DNA from: Calothrix sp. MO_167.B42
GTDB taxonomy: Bacteria > Cyanobacteriota > Cyanobacteriia > Cyanobacteriales > Nostocaceae
DNA length: 39,628 nt
Assembly (NCBI GenBank): GCA_030065255.1
Contig: JASJCX010000012.1
Location: 1-39,628, forward strand
Reading direction: 5' to 3'
A model generated the notes under the pieces. The model ran no database searches, was not told the origin of the DNA, and saw only the letters and a program-made list of their open reading frames with translations. Of this stretch, positions 9,555 to 17,714 are shown in pieces. The first letter of the stretch is position 1. Each line of letters starts with the position of its first letter. The position numbers and the translations under genes were made by a program.

Positions 9555-10637
9555 ATGACCACAACCTTACAAAGACGCGAAGGCGGTAATGTATGGGAAC
9601 GGTTTTGTAACTGGATCACTAGTGTCAACAACCGTATATATGTCGGTTGGTTCGGCGTATTAATGATTCCTTGCTTACTAACTGCTACCACCTGCTTCAT
9701 CATTGCCTTCATTGCTGCTCCTCCCGTAGACATTGATGGTATCCGCGAACCAGTTGCAGGTTCTTTAATCTACGGAAACAACATTATTTCCGGTGCAGTT
9801 GTTCCTTCTTCTAACGCAATTGGTTTACACTTCTACCCCATCTGGGAAGCAGCTTCCTTAGATGAGTGGTTGTACAACGGTGGTCCTTACCAATTGGTAA
9901 TTTTCCACTTCTTAATCGGTGTATTCTGCTGGTTAGGTCGTCAGTGGGAATTATCTTACCGCTTAGGTATGCGCCCCTGGATTTGCGTTGCTTACAGTGC
10001 GCCTGTATCTGCTGCAACCGCAGTTTTCTTAATCTACCCCTTGGGTCAAGGTTCCTTCTCCGATGGTATGCCTTTAGGTATCTCGGGAACCTTTAACTTC
10101 ATGTTGGTATTCCAAGCAGAGCATAACATCTTAATGCACCCCTTCCACCAATTAGGTGTAGCTGGTGTATTCGGTGGTGCTTTGTTCTCCGCCATGCACG
10201 GTTCCTTGGTAACCTCTTCCTTGGTTCGTGAAACCACCGAGACTGAATCCCAGAACTACGGTTACAAGTTCGGTCAAGAGGAAGAAACCTACAACATCGT
10301 AGCTGCTCACGGTTACTTTGGTCGTTTAATCTTCCAATACGCTTCCTTCAACAACAGCCGTAGCTTGCACTTCTTCTTGGGTGCTTGGCCTGTAATTGGT
10401 ATCTGGTTCACCTCTTTGGGTATCAGTACTATGGCGTTCAACCTCAATGGTTTCAACTTTAACCAGTCCGTAATTGACTCTCAAGGTCGTGTAATTGGAA
10501 CTTGGGCTGATGTCATCAATCGCGCTAACTTAGGTATGGAAGTAATGCACGAGCGCAATGCTCACAACTTCCCCTTAGACTTAGCTGCTGGTGATGCTAC
10601 TCCTGTTGCTTTGACTGCTCCTGCAATCAACGGCTAG
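9555..10637 (+). CDS. psbA: Photosystem II reaction centre protein D1
   Basis: A 360-residue D1 protein of the thylakoid photosystem II core. All main ligands are present at standard numbering: Tyr161 (TyrZ), His190, Asp170, Glu189, His332, Glu333, Asp342 and Ala344 (manganese cluster), His198 (P680), His215 and His272 (non-haem iron), Ser264 and Phe255 (QB pocket). The C-terminal extension 345-360 is removed by CtpA after Ala344. Residue 130 is Gln, as in D1:1 (lower-light) forms, not the Glu of high-light D1:2. Residue 126, normally Tyr near the active pheophytin, is Trp here ([10 protein letters not shown]). Cyanobacteria usually have several psbA copies; this one is monocistronic, with a leader hairpin and a downstream terminator. 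Confidence 0.99.
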   Translation: MTTTLQRREGGNVWERFCNWITSVNNRIYVGWFGVLMIPCLLTATTCFIIAFIAAPPVDIDGIREPVAGSLIYGNNIISGAVVPSSNAIGLHFYPIWEAASLDEWLYNGGPYQLVIFHFLIGVFCWLGRQWELSYRLGMRPWICVAYSAPVSAATAVFLIYPLGQGSFSDGMPLGISGTFNFMLVFQAEHNILMHPFHQLGVAGVFGGALFSAMHGSLVTSSLVRETTETESQNYGYKFGQEEETYNIVAAHGYFGRLIFQYASFNNSRSLHFFLGAWPVIGIWFTSLGISTMAFNLNGFNFNQSVIDSQGRVIGTWADVINRANLGMEVMHERNAHNFPLDLAAGDATPVALTAPAING

Positions 10638-10660
10638 GTTGAATAATCGGCAAATAATTT

Positions 10661-10680
10661 AGACGCGATTAGTTGCGTCT
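10661..10680 (+). terminator. Small hairpin after psbA
   Basis: agacgc and gcgtct arms (10661-10666, 10675-10680) followed by ttt, 24 bp after the psbA stop. It is a weak first terminator or 3'-end stabilising hairpin before the stronger one at 10691-10724. Confidence 0.45.
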
Positions 10681-10690
10681 TTACATAGCC

Positions 10691-10724
10691 AAAAAAAGCT
10701 CTCTCAATGTAGGGGGCTTTTTTT
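10691..10724 (+). terminator. Rho-independent terminator of psbA
   Basis: aaaaaaagctctct, loop, agggggcttttttt: a stem with several G-U pairs flanked by an A run and ending in a 7-T run, 54 bp after the psbA stop. It matches the intrinsic terminator pattern well. Confidence 0.8.
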
Positions 10725-10752
10725 AGTAATAAGTAATAAGTAATAAGTAATA
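10725..10752. repeat. Heptamer tandem repeat (AGTAATA, 4 copies)
   Basis: Four perfect agtaata units begin immediately after the T run of the psbA terminator. This is another STRR-type array with its own sequence but the same 7-bp period. Confidence 0.85.
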
Positions 10753-10809
10753 AGTTATGAAATAAGTGATTACTTATACCGTTTTAATATGAAGTTACAT
10801 ATAATAAAT

Positions 10810-10956
10810 TGTCATTGCGTTCACGAAGTGTTCCCTCTTAGGGAAGGAGGAACGACGTTCGCGGAGCGTGTCCGAAGGACTTAGCAATCTCATAATCTTC
10901 AGAATTAACGAGTTGATGAGATTGCCACGCTCCACTTCGTTGCGCTGGCAATGACA
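10810..10956. repeat. Nested inverted-repeat element, MITE- or cruciform-like (147 bp)
   Basis: Terminal arms tgtcattgc (10810-10818) and gcaatgaca (10948-10956) enclose inner arms agcaatctcat (10883-10893) and atgagattgcc (10916-10926). The left half holds gttcgcggagcgtgtccga, a motif widely dispersed in Nostoc-like genomes. The element has no significant ORF. It lies in the convergent gap between psbA and the flavoprotein gene. It could be a non-autonomous mobile element or a palindromic repeat; no target-site duplication was established. Confidence 0.7.
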
Positions 10957-11022
10957 AACAATTGGCATATTTTTTTGTAGGGTGTGTGACGCTGCGAAAA
11001 TATTTGAACGTAGTAATCACAA

Positions 11023-11046
11023 AGTTTTAGTCCTGTAACTAAAACT
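11023..11046 (-). terminator. Hairpin after flavoprotein gene
   Basis: Perfect 9-bp arms agttttagt (11023-11031) and actaaaact (11038-11046) with a 6-nt loop, 10 bp past the stop of the (-) flavoprotein gene. On the minus strand it is followed by only a short T stretch, so it is a probable but weak terminator. Confidence 0.55.
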
Positions 11047-11056
11047 ATTTACTGAT

Positions 11057-12502
11057 TTAAACTTGCCAATTTCTGCGGAATTGGAAGAAATCCTCTAGAA
11101 ATTCTTGCCAACCAATATTATGATTAAATTTTTGCTGTTCCCATAAAACAGATGTTTCTTGGAGTATTTCTGAAAAACTGGGATATATGGGGAATAAATC
11201 AGCAAGGTGATTTACTTTGATTCTCTGAGCGATCGCCAAAGCAATTATATTAATTAATTCCCCCGCTTGGGAACCGAATATAGAAGCTCCTAAAATTTCT
11301 CCATTGTGCAACACAATCAATTTACAAATACCTGTAGTAGTATCTTGAATTTGAGCAGTGGTTAAAGTTTTAAAAGATTGTCGCAATACAATAAATTGAT
11401 CTTGTTGATAGTGCTTCTGAACTAGTGATTCTGTTAAACCCACCTGTGCCACCATGGGATTAGTCAAAACTGCCCAGGGAAGACTACGATAATTTACTTG
11501 TAGCCTAGAGAAAAATAGGGCATTTTTGATGGCAATTCTGGCTTCATAATTGGCAATATTACTATAAGCAAAACCACCAATCACATCTCCACAGGCATAA
11601 ATACGGCGATTAGTAGTTTGTAGCTTGTGATTGACTAATAAGCGTTCGCTACGCCATTTTACCCCTACTGCTGGTAAATTAAGAGACTCAATATTCGGTT
11701 TACCTGGGGTGGCGACTAAAATTTCATCACTTGCGATGGCTTTATATCCTGCTTGCAGCCATTTTTGACCATCAATATACTTTACCTGAGTCACTTGTGT
11801 TGCAGTCAATACACATATACCCTCCGCTTCCAACTCTGCTTGGAGTAAAAAGGCTATATCTAAATCCAAGCATGGCAAAATATGGGCGTAGGGAACAATA
11901 AGAGTAACTTGGCAACCCAAATACCTCAATGTTTGTGCTATTTCTATACTCTGGGGAGTCCCACCCATAATTGCCCAATGTTTGGGTAATGTGTTTTCAT
12001 CAATAAACTGCCAAATGTTGTTGGGAGTAAGAAAACCCGTTGCTAGCAATCCTGTAACTTCTGGAATATTGGAATGGGAACCAGTGGCAATTACATAGTT
12101 CCGTGCCCTTAGGAGACGTTCATTGACTGCAAAAGCTAAATGGGGTGATGCCTGAAATTGACCATTGCCATAAATGATATCAACCCCTTTGGCAGCCAGA
12201 ATAGTGGGTGAATGTTGTTCTTCAGCATTATCTACAACCTGATTAGCAAATAGCATCATATCTGCCAACAGATGGGAATCTTTATCTATACCAATACCCA
12301 AAGGAGTATTTTTCCAGGGGAATGAATTCCTATCTTGTAATTGGCAACCTTGAGCGACTTGGGAAATAGCATGGTGTTTGAGAAAACCGTAACTTGGTTG
12401 GGGTTCTACAAGGGCAACTGTAGCTCTTAGCTGGGTGGCTATTAGGGCACCATAACGCCCAGCAGGAGTACCACCAATAATTACAACATCGTAGTCAATC
12501 AA
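11057..12502 (-). CDS. FAD/NAD(P)-dependent oxidoreductase of the disulfide-reductase fold, redox motifs missing
   Basis: A 481-residue protein with the full layout of the dihydrolipoamide dehydrogenase/mercuric reductase family: FAD-binding VVIIGGTPAGRYGALIA (6-22), ATGS (139-142), an NAD(P)-binding fold AIMGGTPQSIEIAQTL (177-192), second FAD motif RIYACGDVIGG (300-310) and a C-terminal dimerisation domain from ~345. The usual GG.C.N.GC.P disulfide is replaced by PSYGFLKHHAIS (36-47), without cysteines. The C-terminal HP..SE active site reads IYPSFSE (439-445), with Tyr where His is expected. It cannot use a dithiol mechanism; a flavin oxidoreductase with a direct acceptor, or a binding role, is possible. 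The only start is TTG at 12502, abutting a heptamer array with no Shine-Dalgarno. It lies 119 bp downstream of the cobD-like gene. Confidence 0.85.
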   Translation of the reverse strand: MIDYDVVIIGGTPAGRYGALIATQLRATVALVEPQPSYGFLKHHAISQVAQGCQLQDRNSFPWKNTPLGIGIDKDSHLLADMMLFANQVVDNAEEQHSPTILAAKGVDIIYGNGQFQASPHLAFAVNERLLRARNYVIATGSHSNIPEVTGLLATGFLTPNNIWQFIDENTLPKHWAIMGGTPQSIEIAQTLRYLGCQVTLIVPYAHILPCLDLDIAFLLQAELEAEGICVLTATQVTQVKYIDGQKWLQAGYKAIASDEILVATPGKPNIESLNLPAVGVKWRSERLLVNHKLQTTNRRIYACGDVIGGFAYSNIANYEARIAIKNALFFSRLQVNYRSLPWAVLTNPMVAQVGLTESLVQKHYQQDQFIVLRQSFKTLTTAQIQDTTTGICKLIVLHNGEILGASIFGSQAGELINIIALAIAQRIKVNHLADLFPIYPSFSEILQETSVLWEQQKFNHNIGWQEFLEDFFQFRRNWQV

Positions 12503-12529
12503 TTTTAGATTTTGGATTTTGGATTTTAG
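12503..12529. repeat. Heptamer tandem repeat (ATTTTGG/ATTTTAG, 4 copies)
   Basis: Units attttag, attttgg, attttgg, attttag; the first base of the first unit (12502) is shared with the TTG start codon of the (-) flavoprotein gene. It is the reverse-orientation relative of the aaatcca array at 4433-4467. It fills the position where a ribosome-binding site would be. Confidence 0.8.
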
Positions 12530-12584
12530 ATTAACTTAATAAGTAAAGAATAGGTGAGTCAAGGAGCGAAGGAATAGTTTATTC

Positions 12585-12610
12585 TTCGCGCCTTTGCGTC
12601 TTTGCGCGAA
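12585..12610 (-). terminator. Hairpin between cobD-like and flavoprotein genes
   Basis: ttcgcgc (12585-12591) and gcgcgaa (12604-12610) form a 7-bp GC-rich stem 11 bp after the cobD-like stop. The sequence belongs to the dispersed cgcctttgcgtctttgcg type; a relative occurs near 21366-21391. It may reduce read-through, but no T run follows. Confidence 0.4.
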
Positions 12611-12621
12611 ATAATAGATTC

Positions 12622-13773
12622 TTAATTACACATGAGATTGCTCAATGCATTCAAGAGTAATCGATTATCTGCCGATGTGCGTACAGCCACCCGGAAAAAG
12701 CGATCGCCCAATTCAGGAAAACTCAGACAATCCCGGATCAAAATTTGACATTCCCTGAGCAACTCAGATTGCAGTTTTGTCACTGATACTCGTGATTTAA
12801 TCAATAAAAAGTTAGCTGCACTGGGCAAGGGTTGTAATCCTTCTATTTTGGTTAAACCTTGAAATAATTCATCCCTAGCTGGTGGTAACCATGCCCAAGT
12901 TTGTCGTTGAAAATCCCCATCCTTAATTGCAGTAATAGCCGCCGTTGCTGCTAACGTATTCACAGACCAAGGATCGCGCCATGATTGCCAACGTTTTAAG
13001 CGATTGGGATGGGCAATGGCATATCCTAATCTTAGTCCAGGAAGGCTATAGAACTTAGTTAGCGATCGCAAAATTACCAAATTGGGATACTTGTGCACCA
13101 ACCCAATCAGGCTTTGTTCCTCATCTGGGGGCAGAAAATCCATAAACGCCTCATCCACCACCACCAGAGCAAATTCCTGTAAATAAGGGATAATTTGCGA
13201 TCGCCAAAATAACTTACCCGTAGGATTATGGGGATTATTTACTAGCAACCCCCTTGTCTGGGAAAACTTGAGCGGGAAGTTAAGGGAAGTATGAAGCCTA
13301 GGGAAATTAGAAACAGCAGCGGAAGACATAATTTCCTTCCCTCCTTCCCTCCTTCCCTCCTTCCCTCCTTCCCCCAACTCTCCACACTCATCAATTAGGG
13401 GAAACTCCTGGACATTGGCGTTATATGCTCTCAAAGCCCGGTAATAGTCGCCAAAACCAGGAGTTATTAATACTGTTGTAGCTAACTGTGCTAGCTCCCT
13501 ACCAGCCAGAGTGAGTAACTCTGCCGAACCATTTCCCGGCAAAACCCACTCTGGAGGTACTTGATGAAAGTGACTGAGAGCAAGTCTCAGTTCACTATAA
13601 TTGGGATCTGGATAATGCCGTAGATTTCCCAGTTGGGACTCCATAGCTACTAAAACACTATGGGGTGGCCCCAAAGGGCTAATACTGGCAGAAAAATCCA
13701 CAATTGCACTGGGGGAACAGCCAGCTAAGTTAGCCGCCCAAACTAAATTTCCCCCATGTGCAGGTTGCATCAT
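12622..13773 (-). CDS. cobD: CobD-like threonine-phosphate decarboxylase (PLP enzyme)
   Basis: A 383-residue fold-type I PLP enzyme from ATG at 13773 (a second ATG follows at once). The N-terminus PAHGGNLVWAA and IVDFSASISPLGPP are typical of CobD, which makes aminopropanol phosphate for the lower-ligand arm of cobalamin; the relative HisC normally lacks HGGN. Residues, numbered with one preceding residue: NPHNPTG at 181-187, VVVDEAFMDF at 205-214, PLP lysine K241 in RSLTKFYSLPG, and Arg in FFRVAVRT near the end. A low-complexity insertion (~131-172, Gly/Glu/Lys/Arg-rich) lies between two core strands and is encoded by an octanucleotide repeat, yet the frame stays open. The gene starts 26 bp after the HU stop, so the two may share a transcript. 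Histidinol-phosphate aminotransferase is the main alternative. Confidence 0.82.
   Translation of the reverse strand: MMQPAHGGNLVWAANLAGCSPSAIVDFSASISPLGPPHSVLVAMESQLGNLRHYPDPNYSELRLALSHFHQVPPEWVLPGNGSAELLTLAGRELAQLATTVLITPGFGDYYRALRAYNANVQEFPLIDECGELGEGGKEGRREGGKEIMSSAAVSNFPRLHTSLNFPLKFSQTRGLLVNNPHNPTGKLFWRSQIIPYLQEFALVVVDEAFMDFLPPDEEQSLIGLVHKYPNLVILRSLTKFYSLPGLRLGYAIAHPNRLKRWQSWRDPWSVNTLAATAAITAIKDGDFQRQTWAWLPPARDELFQGLTKIEGLQPLPSAANFLLIKSRVSVTKLQSELLRECQILIRDCLSFPELGDRFFRVAVRTSADNRLLLNALSNLMCN
13335..13374. repeat. Octanucleotide tandem repeat inside the cobD-like gene
   Basis: Four perfect ccttccct units and one variant within the coding frame. On the coding strand they give a Gly/Glu/Lys/Arg-rich stretch. 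Because 8 is not divisible by 3, gain or loss of one unit would shift the frame. Similar CCTTCC-rich DNA is otherwise intergenic here (for example 808-840). Confidence 0.85.
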
Positions 13774-13799
13774 CAAAAAAGCTTCTTTAACACCAACAT

Positions 13800-14084
13800 T
13801 TATGATTTTGGGGGCGCAACCTTTTCTCTAAACAACTTACCCGCAGAAAACGCAGGCACCTTTGTTTCTGGAATAATCATTTTTTCATTGGTTTTAGGGT
13901 TACGTCCTTCACGAGCTTTTCTGTCCCGTGATTCAAAAGAACCAAATCCCACCAGTGTTACTTTATCACCGGAAGAAACTGCTTCCACAATGGTTTCTAA
14001 AGCAGCACTGAGGACTGCATCAGCTTGCTTTTTGGTAACACTAGCTTTTTCAGCTACTGCATCAACTAATTCACCTTTATTCAT
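13800..14084 (-). CDS. hup: Histone-like DNA-binding protein HU
   Basis: A 94-residue HU protein starting MNKGELVDAVAEKA, of normal length. It has the helical dimerisation part (1-40), VTLVGFGSFESRDRKAREG and the DNA-contacting arm with GRNPKTNEKMIIPETKVPAF. Such dimers bend and wrap DNA in the nucleoid; in filamentous cyanobacteria HU also affects heterocyst development. A good Shine-Dalgarno, AGGAG (14091-14095, minus strand), lies 6 bp before the ATG. It begins about 590 bp downstream of pilQ and directly precedes the cobD-like gene. No defects seen. Confidence 0.97.
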   Translation of the reverse strand: MNKGELVDAVAEKASVTKKQADAVLSAALETIVEAVSSGDKVTLVGFGSFESRDRKAREGRNPKTNEKMIIPETKVPAFSAGKLFREKVAPPKS

Positions 14085-14676
14085 GTCAAACTCCTGAATA
14101 ATTGACTTGAGATTGTTAGAGATACGCCTTAACGCATTTTCTGCTTCAAGGGTTGTTTACTGGTTCACAAAAGTTATCTTGATGAGTATTTATGCTTAAA
14201 AAGCCTGTGATTCCCATCTGATGAACTTTTCAATGAATTATTCTAAGGTGTTGTAGCCAGAAGTGGATAGATGAAACCATTAATTTATATAGATTTCAGG
14301 ATTTTTTCTGAATTCAGGTGGATTTTTTAGCCCAAAATAGTCAAAAAACTAGGAAAAAATACTTAGTAAACACCCCTATATTTAGAAAAACCGGAAATAT
14401 GAAAGATTTTTTCCCAGGAAATTTATTCGCTGCTTACACCTATCTTTCCCTTTATTATCAACGGTTGTAGCTCTTTTTGATCGATGAAACCAGCTGACTA
14501 ATGAGAATTTATTCCTAAAAATTATGTAAATTTTTCCAACGCTACCAAAATTTGCACTGCGATCGCGACAATTTCCCCAAGATTTTTAATAAAAAATTAA
14601 CAAATGGGGTAGAAATATTGATTCCTACCCCATATACCATAAATTATGTATTTAGTCAACTAACATTATCAATTAA
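14085..14676. other. Intergenic region between pilQ and hup
   Basis: 592 bp holding the likely pilQ terminator (14604-14633) and, nearer 14084, the promoter and leader of hup. It is AT-rich with one HIP1 palindrome (gcgatcgc near 14560). No protein gene or RNA was recognised. Confidence 0.6.
14604..14633 (-). terminator. Rho-independent terminator after pilQ
   Basis: Perfect 9-bp arms atggggtag (14604-14612) and ctaccccat (14625-14633) with a 12-nt loop, about 44 bp past the pilQ stop on the minus strand and followed there by ttgttaattttttatt. It likely ends the pilMNOQ transcript. Confidence 0.8.
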
Positions 14677-16812
14677 CTATTTGAGAATGTTTAACCCACC
14701 ACGCTTTAACATTTGCCTTGCATCTGGACTAGGTTTGTAGTTGTAACCATAGGAAGAACGCTGGGAATCATCCATGATTTGAGGTGTTAATAATACAATT
14801 ACCTCAGTTCGCTCATTTGTTTTATTACTACTTCTAAACAAGGAACCAAGCAGAGGAATATCTCCTAAAATAGGGATTTTAGATACACTAACTCTATCTT
14901 GGTCTTGAATAATACCACTGAGAACGAGTGTCTGCCCATCTCGCAGACGCACCAAACCAGAACTTAGAGAGCGTTCAGAGATTAAAGTTACACTTCCTCC
15001 ATCTCCAGTTTCTTCAACACTAGTGGGTGCTTTAATTGAAGGTGCTACGGAAAGAGAGACAAAACCATTATCATCAACGCGATCAACTTTTACACCCAAA
15101 GTTAAACCAACGTCTTCCTTGGTTGGTTCACGAACTTCCCTAGAACCGCTATCAGTATCTACGAAGGTGGTAGTAATTTTACCCACAACTTCCTGAGTTA
15201 AATTGACTCTAGCCTCCTGACCTTCTTGGACAATTAGGGTAGGATCGGTCAATATCTTGGCATTACCAGTGACGACTTGAGCTTGTAAAGTAGCAAGTAA
15301 ACGTTTAGGAAACTCCAGAGGATTATCTGGGTTATCAGCATCAATAACGGGCGTATCACTTGTACTACTTAATGCTTCAGCACTAGTAGCAGGTCTAGAA
15401 CCATTAAAGTTGAGAACTGCATTACCACCATCATTGACAAAGAAGTTATTACCAATACCAAAGGAAAAACTACTACTAAGGTCTTTGACATTGCTGAGAT
15501 TCACATCAATTATCTTCACATTGACTGCTACTTGACGGCGACGCACATCTAATTGGGTTAATTGAGCCATAGCTAGCCCAACTAATTTTGGAGAGCCAAT
15601 CAGGGTTACAGAATTAGTTCTAATATCTCCCAATGCCTGTAAACCTTGGAGTACAGGAGTTGTATATTCAGAATCAGATTTAAGAGTTAGGGGTTGAATT
15701 TGTTTAATTGTAGCTTCTTCTTGTTCTTGAGTTTCAGCACCATCTCCAACCTGCTTGGATACAACGTTCTTGATAGTTCGTTCAACGTTAATGGCACTTT
15801 CTGCTCCCATACCCACTAAGAAATTAAGAGCCACATCTATCTTCACCTGATTGAGTCGGACATTACGCATGACTAAATCCTTAGCTGCATTAGGAAGTTT
15901 TGCTCCGACAAAAATAGTTCTTCCTCTACGATTAGCCTCTAAACTACTTAAGCGCAATACATAATTAAAAACATCCTGGACAGGCTCATTTTCAATATCT
16001 AGAGAGATTGTTCCACTGCTAGAAGCATTATCACCTGAACCACCGATATAAGCTAGATTTAATCCCGCAGCCCGAGCCAGCAGTGATAAAACCTCTCTCA
16101 CGGGAGCATCTCTTAGGACTAATCTGGGTACTCGTTCTTGAGTCCCTAAATCAATACTGCTAGGAGATGCGTCGAGGTTACCAATTGCCATATCTCCCAC
16201 TGGTGGAGCCACAGCCCTAGGTAAGAATGGAGGCGCAGGGACAGGGGATTTCGCAATCCCATCTGTGGGTGCTGGTTTGCCGTCAATGGTAACTTTGGGG
16301 TTAGGAACCATGGGCGCAGGGGTAGAAGGTTTGGAAGTAGGAGGTTGATTTGCTAATGGTGTAGATGGTTGTGTTGATGTTGTTTGGCCTGGTTGAGTCG
16401 GGCTTCCTGGGGTAAAACTGATGGTAAATTCATTATTTCCTCGCTTCACTGGTTCACTATTAAGAACATTGTCATTTCCTGTTACCACCAATCTGATACT
16501 ATTGGCATCTAATTGATTGATGGTGACAGAAGCAATGCCTGGAGCGGGATTTTTTTGACTGAAGCTATTGCCTTGTCCTAGTGTTAGTTGAGTATTAATA
16601 ATATCAGTAACTAAATTGTTACCCCGTTTAGTAGTAAATATTTGGGGACGAGAACCAGAAGCTGTTTTTAAAATCACCTGAATTCCACCACCATCAGTAG
16701 GTTTGAGTTGGACATCAGTGACTTTTGTTGCATTTGCCCATACAGGTTGAGCCATTAACATTACTAAACCTGCGGTACCCAGTATTATATTTTTACCGTG
16801 AAGGTATTTCAC
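14677..16812 (-). CDS. pilQ: Type IV pilus secretin PilQ
   Basis: A 711-residue outer-membrane secretin through which the type IV pilus exits. In order: signal peptide (1-27, ending VWANA), an AMIN peptidoglycan-binding domain (~28-133), a Pro/Thr/Ser-rich linker (135-205), an STN domain (~228-305, LVLRDAPVREVLSLLARAAG), a secretin N-domain (~313-425) and the secretin core (~503-679) with LVLSGIIQDQ and VSKIPILGDIPLLGSLFR. The start is GTG at 16812 with GAGG about 8 bp upstream. It is last in the operon, 146 bp after pilO; that gap has no pilP, which cyanobacteria generally lack. In these organisms the pilus serves twitching, natural transformation and hormogonium motility. Confidence 0.97.
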   Translation of the reverse strand: MKYLHGKNIILGTAGLVMLMAQPVWANATKVTDVQLKPTDGGGIQVILKTASGSRPQIFTTKRGNNLVTDIINTQLTLGQGNSFSQKNPAPGIASVTINQLDANSIRLVVTGNDNVLNSEPVKRGNNEFTISFTPGSPTQPGQTTSTQPSTPLANQPPTSKPSTPAPMVPNPKVTIDGKPAPTDGIAKSPVPAPPFLPRAVAPPVGDMAIGNLDASPSSIDLGTQERVPRLVLRDAPVREVLSLLARAAGLNLAYIGGSGDNASSSGTISLDIENEPVQDVFNYVLRLSSLEANRRGRTIFVGAKLPNAAKDLVMRNVRLNQVKIDVALNFLVGMGAESAINVERTIKNVVSKQVGDGAETQEQEEATIKQIQPLTLKSDSEYTTPVLQGLQALGDIRTNSVTLIGSPKLVGLAMAQLTQLDVRRRQVAVNVKIIDVNLSNVKDLSSSFSFGIGNNFFVNDGGNAVLNFNGSRPATSAEALSSTSDTPVIDADNPDNPLEFPKRLLATLQAQVVTGNAKILTDPTLIVQEGQEARVNLTQEVVGKITTTFVDTDSGSREVREPTKEDVGLTLGVKVDRVDDNGFVSLSVAPSIKAPTSVEETGDGGSVTLISERSLSSGLVRLRDGQTLVLSGIIQDQDRVSVSKIPILGDIPLLGSLFRSSNKTNERTEVIVLLTPQIMDDSQRSSYGYNYKPSPDARQMLKRGGLNILK

Positions 16813-16958
16813 AGTTCATTCCTCACAATAGAAAACTTTATAAACAGAAATTTTGAAAGTAGATACACCCAGAATGGTGTATGTTCATAATGAGTTTTTC
16901 CAAGAGCAATTTAGGTGTTGCTACTCACTAATTTTATGCCTTATACAAATCAAATCAA

Positions 16959-17714
16959 TTACTTTTTCTTGGCATTTGATTTGTTAGCCTTTGCAGATTC
17001 CTTGGCATTCAATGGCATTAATACTTGCAACTCAAATGATGTATTAATAGTTGGAGGTGCGAGCAGATTCAATTTCTCATCATCTTTAATTACCTTATTT
17101 TCTCCTTGGGAACGGTAATTTTTGACTATTAATAAAGGTTGTAAGCGTTCAATATTTCTCAGAATAGATTGGGTTTGTTCAAAATTACCCACAATATTGA
17201 TAGTGACACTACTTTGTTTGAGTTTACCAGTAACCAATTCACCATAAGAATTATCTTTAATAATTTCTGGCTTTTGGTTAATCGGTACAAATTTTTCCAA
17301 TTGCGATCGCACAGAATTTGCAGAAGTTTTACTATTACTAGATTCCACTATCCGATTCAAATCTAGTAACAATGTATCTAACGTTTTTTCATCAGAAAAT
17401 AACTTTAGTACTTGAATTTTTTGTTTTTTGGCTGATGCTAGCTCAACTTTAACTTTCTCAATCTGTCCAATACTGGCTTTTTTTTGATCGATCTGTCCTT
17501 GGATCTCATTTACTTTGGCTCCCTGCTGTTGGAATTTTTCCCAAGCTGGCATCACCATATTTAGTAACATATAAGCTGCACCAGCAATTCCCAAAACTCC
17601 TGCAAGAATGCCAAGAATCTTAGGTGTGAAAGTAATACCAAAGACAACGGGGAAACTACTTTCTTCTAATTCACTGTCTGGTTCAACAAAATTAAAATCC
17701 TCACTTACTGTCAT
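16959..17714 (-). CDS. pilO: Type IV pilus inner-membrane assembly protein PilO
   Basis: A 251-residue bitopic protein: an acidic N-terminal tail (1-25), one membrane helix (~33-55), a coiled coil (~58-110) and a periplasmic ferredoxin-like domain with a Lys/Asn/Ala-rich tail ending NAKKK. PilO dimerises with PilN to form the alignment complex joining the cytoplasmic PilM ring to the PilQ secretin. Its ATG overlaps the pilN stop by four bases (17711-17714), which indicates translational coupling. It is longer at the N-terminus than many proteobacterial PilO proteins (~205 residues), as usual in cyanobacteria. Confidence 0.92.
   Translation of the reverse strand: MTVSEDFNFVEPDSELEESSFPVVFGITFTPKILGILAGVLGIAGAAYMLLNMVMPAWEKFQQQGAKVNEIQGQIDQKKASIGQIEKVKVELASAKKQKIQVLKLFSDEKTLDTLLLDLNRIVESSNSKTSANSVRSQLEKFVPINQKPEIIKDNSYGELVTGKLKQSSVTINIVGNFEQTQSILRNIERLQPLLIVKNYRSQGENKVIKDDEKLNLLAPPTINTSFELQVLMPLNAKESAKANKSNAKKK

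Noticed and set aside
10838..11020. 60-codon (-) open frame after psbA
   Set aside because: Lies within the nested inverted-repeat element and has no coding signal.
16813..16958. A missing pilP between pilO and pilQ as a deletion
   Set aside because: Cyanobacterial pil operons generally lack pilP, so its absence is normal and the 146-bp gap shows no remnant.
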